From Brachionus rotundiformis (Eukaryota; Rotifera; Eurotatoria; Ploima; Brachionidae): DNA of 64,000 bases. The translations under genes were made by a program, and so were the position numbers. The notes beneath the pieces are model-generated. The model did no database searches. It was not told where the DNA came from and worked only from the letters and a program-made list of their open reading frames with translations. Shown piece by piece: positions 61,513 through 64,000 of this stretch. Position 1 is the stretch's first letter. Each line of letters begins with the position of its first letter. Location of the stretch: contig JAESIW010000064.1 of assembly GCA_016802295.1 (NCBI GenBank), positions 1 to 64,000 of the forward strand. The letters run 5' to 3'.

Positions 61513-63276
61513 ATTTTATGCTTTTAATTCAAAAATAAGAAAGACAGCATCTTAACTAAATTATTTATTTATTAAATGCCAAAAATAATAGATTAAGTAT
61601 ATATTTGTGAAATTTGTATAATATTAATGTTTTTAAAGAATTTATTTTAATTGAATTGAATTTCAATGCTACAAATTCAAATTAAAAAGAAAATTTGTTT
61701 TTATTCAAACTTTTTAGATATTTTTTATTTATTTAAATTATAATAAACTATTGAACTTTAATGTTAAAGTAAATTTCGAATAGATAATTTTTTTTCAAAT
61801 ATTTCATTTGTTTATATTTTCATCAAAAAATGTTAAGATATGCTAAAAATTTATTTATTAATCAATCAGATTCTTTAAAATTGGTTTTATAATTTGAGCT
61901 AATTTCTTTTTTGGTGATATATTCCAGAATTGAATATAAAAATTCTAAATATACAACAACGATAATATAATTTATTTAAATGTTTACTTAAAAATGAATA
62001 ATTTTTTTACTTATTCTTTTATTTTTCCGCACCAGTGAATCTTTATGTTAGATATATAGTTTCAAATGCTCGAGTTTTTTTTTCAGAAACACTCTTCAAA
62101 TCTCGAGTATGCTTTTATCAACTCACAAGCATGACTCTGTATAGATATTTTATATAAGATAACTACTTTTGAAATTGAACAATCATATAAGTACTGAGAA
62201 TCCTCATCATGCTTATTGTGAGAAGCATATATTCTCTTATTCATCTCAGATATACATGCATCATAATTGCTTTTACTATACTAAAGTATTGTTTTCTTAC
62301 TATAGCACGTTGGCAACCATGCAGGTCTCCAATCTTTTATTCATACACATGACTTTTTAGTAAATTTCACAAAGAAAAGTTCTATCAAGTTAACAATCTT
62401 ATGTCCGGAAACTATGAACTAATCTAGACCTAACTCTATGTTGCAAAATAGTGACAGAATCAGAATATAATTTGGTAATTATTATATTTATGTAAAGCTC
62501 ATTAAATATGCTTACCAAATAATACTTTTTTTTCGTTAGTTATACTTTACTGAAGGAGTTTAATACTAAAACAGTTTATACTTAATAAATAAAATAAAAA
62601 TTATAGTCAAACATTTATTTGATCACTAATTAATAGTGAGATTTTTTTTCCGAAAAAAAAATGCAAAATAACAAAAGAGAATATTGTCTTTGAAATTTAA
62701 AGAGCAGCATTGTTTAAAATAAGAGATAGGTTCAAGAAAAGATGTAAAAAAGTAAAAAGTAAAAAAAGATGTTTCATTAACGTTTCAACCCTTACATCGG
62801 TTTATCCTTGATTAATATAAATTCAAGCAATTAAAATACAAAAGAAGTATAAGAAAATACATGTATCTTATTTTAGAGCAAACTAATCTTTTTAGAACAG
62901 TATTAAAAAAAAGATTCCATAGTAGAATCAAAGCCTCTTGGAAAAAATCAATTTACATATCTCACAAGGAATTAATTTATTATGATTTTTTTGCTTTTCC
63001 AAATACTGTTTTACATTTGTTTGTTCATAAGATATTTCAAATTCTGACTCTTCTTTATCAGTTATCAGTGTCACTTTTTTCCTCTTCTGTTCAACTTCAC
63101 CTTTTTATTGTTTTAATTTTTTAGCTTCAATTTCGGCAATGGCTATTTAAAAAGTTTCTTCGCTGAAAGGTTTTTGGTTTTTTTGCAAGTTATTTGGCAT
63201 ACCCTTCTTAAACTTATTTTACTTTGAAATAACTAGCGTAAACCTTTGGCCAGCATTCTAGGAATAAACCTGATAA
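61513..63276. other. Intergenic, no gene recognised
   Basis: AT-rich. Open frames at 62169-62360 and 62861-63124 lack motifs and are taken as chance. Confidence 0.45.
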
Positions 63277-63358
63277 TTAACCGGAATTCTATATGGAATA
63301 GTTCCCATCGAAACCATGTTAAAGTAATTTTTTTGAATTTTTTGAGAATTCCGGTTAA
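63277..63358. repeat. Hairpin with 14-bp stem
   Basis: TTAACCGGAATTCT at 63277-63290 and its exact complement at 63345-63358 enclose 54 bp. It lies 11 bp left of the long inverted repeat and may be part of the same element. Confidence 0.65.
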
Positions 63359-63369
63359 AATTAAGATAT

Positions 63370-64000
63370 GTTCTATTAATAAAAGCTAAATTTAACTAAT
63401 GTTCTAATAAATTTCTGACGATTATTCCAGAATTAAAAAAAAAAATTAAAAAAATGTAGAATTAAATTCAAATTCGTTTATAAGTCAAAATTAAGGATTC
63501 TTCCAATTTTTGAGTTTATTCTATGTGTAAAAAATGAAAAAAATCGGAACTAAATTTTTTTTTTCGATTTGACAACATGTTAGGATGTGTAAAAATATTT
63601 TGTTGAACTAACACATTAGAAGCAAGCTGAATATTTAAGATGTCATTAGATTGTAGTGAAGATGTTGGCCTAGCTTCAATTTCAACACTTTCTTGAATAT
63701 TTAATGCAGATACATTTTCCCCCTCTAAATTTTCATCAAAATTGTCCTCGTCATCGAAACCCATTATTGCCTCTTCCTCTTCAATATTATCAATATAGGT
63801 TAAATATTTATTAAATTTAGTTCCGATTTTTTTCATTTTTTACACATAGAATAAACTCAAAAATTGGAAGAATCCTTAATTTTGACTTATAAACGAATTT
63901 GAATTTAATTCTACATTTTTTTAATTTTTTTTTTTAATTCTGGAATAATCGTCAGAAATTTATTAGAACATTAGTTAAATTTAGCTTTTATTAATAGAAC
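63370..64000. repeat. Long perfect inverted repeat (188-bp arms), truncated by window end
   Basis: Arm 63370-63557 is, by letter-by-letter reading, the exact reverse complement of 63813-64000; the right arm runs off the window, so the true length is unknown. The 255-bp centre holds most of a minus-strand open frame. Confidence 0.88.
63516..63836 (-). CDS. Short acidic open frame inside the inverted repeat, function unknown
   Basis: 106 codons starting and ending within the two arms. The N-terminal half is acidic (IEEEEAIMGFDDEDNFDENL) and the rest is S/N/Q-rich. Acidic N-termini occur in several DNA-transposon proteins (piggyBac among them), so this could be a relic of a transposase start, but there is no catalytic motif. 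It may also be chance. The start codon lies in the right arm. Confidence 0.3.
   Translation of the reverse strand: MKKIGTKFNKYLTYIDNIEEEEAIMGFDDEDNFDENLEGENVSALNIQESVEIEARPTSSLQSNDILNIQLASNVLVQQNIFTHPNMLSNRKKKFSSDFFHFLHIE

Noticed and set aside
62861..63124. 87-codon open frame
   Set aside because: Low-complexity hydrophobic translation of T-rich DNA, no motif.

Overview
This is a eukaryotic, very AT-rich genomic window carrying about nine or ten protein-coding genes separated by long non-coding stretches. Introns are GT-AG and bimodal: many are only about 50-60 nt, a few are 1-4.5 kb and hold transposon remnants. The gene set (TGF-beta type I receptor, tetraspanin, TRPA-type channels, type II transmembrane serine protease) shows a small-genome invertebrate animal. 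The base composition, intron sizes and the style of LINE remnants (one has an SYCDD reverse-transcriptase motif) make a monogonont rotifer such as Brachionus my best guess; that is inference, not proof.

Layout. 1.9-3.4 kb (+): TGF-beta/BMP type I receptor kinase in 4 exons. 4.6-5.7 kb (+): intronless adenosine-deaminase-like (ADAL/MAPDA) enzyme. 8.7-9.4 kb (+): two-exon tetraspanin. 14.2-18.1 kb (+): two-exon, mostly disordered protein with a taperin/phostensin-like PP1-docking region. 18.5-20.7 kb: repeat cluster (5'-truncated LINE, a second LINE scrap, two small elements with 9-bp target-site duplications). 25.9-33.1 and 36.6-45.2 kb (+): two tandem TRPA-like channel genes with ankyrin repeats, a 6-TM pore and an unusually long C-terminal coiled coil. 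46.2-53.4 kb (-): type II transmembrane serine protease whose six exons I reconstructed by phase; its 4.5-kb first intron contains a dead LINE and two small inverted-repeat transposons. 54.9-55.2 kb (-): stand-alone ubiquitin-like protein without a C-terminal di-glycine. 55.6-57.2 kb (-): secreted leucine-rich-repeat protein. 57.7-58.4 kb (-): degraded LINE reverse transcriptase. 60.4-61.5 kb (+): C2H2 zinc-finger protein. 63.4-64.0 kb: an apparently perfect 188-bp inverted repeat running off the window edge.

The genes do not form an operon or a single pathway. The most coherent unit is the TRPA tandem pair: duplicated, diverged, with intron differences and a shared C-x-C-x-C element between ankyrin repeats. 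No rRNA, tRNA or CRISPR array was recognised. Exon borders were placed by eye from GT-AG signals, reading phase and family alignment; no search was run.
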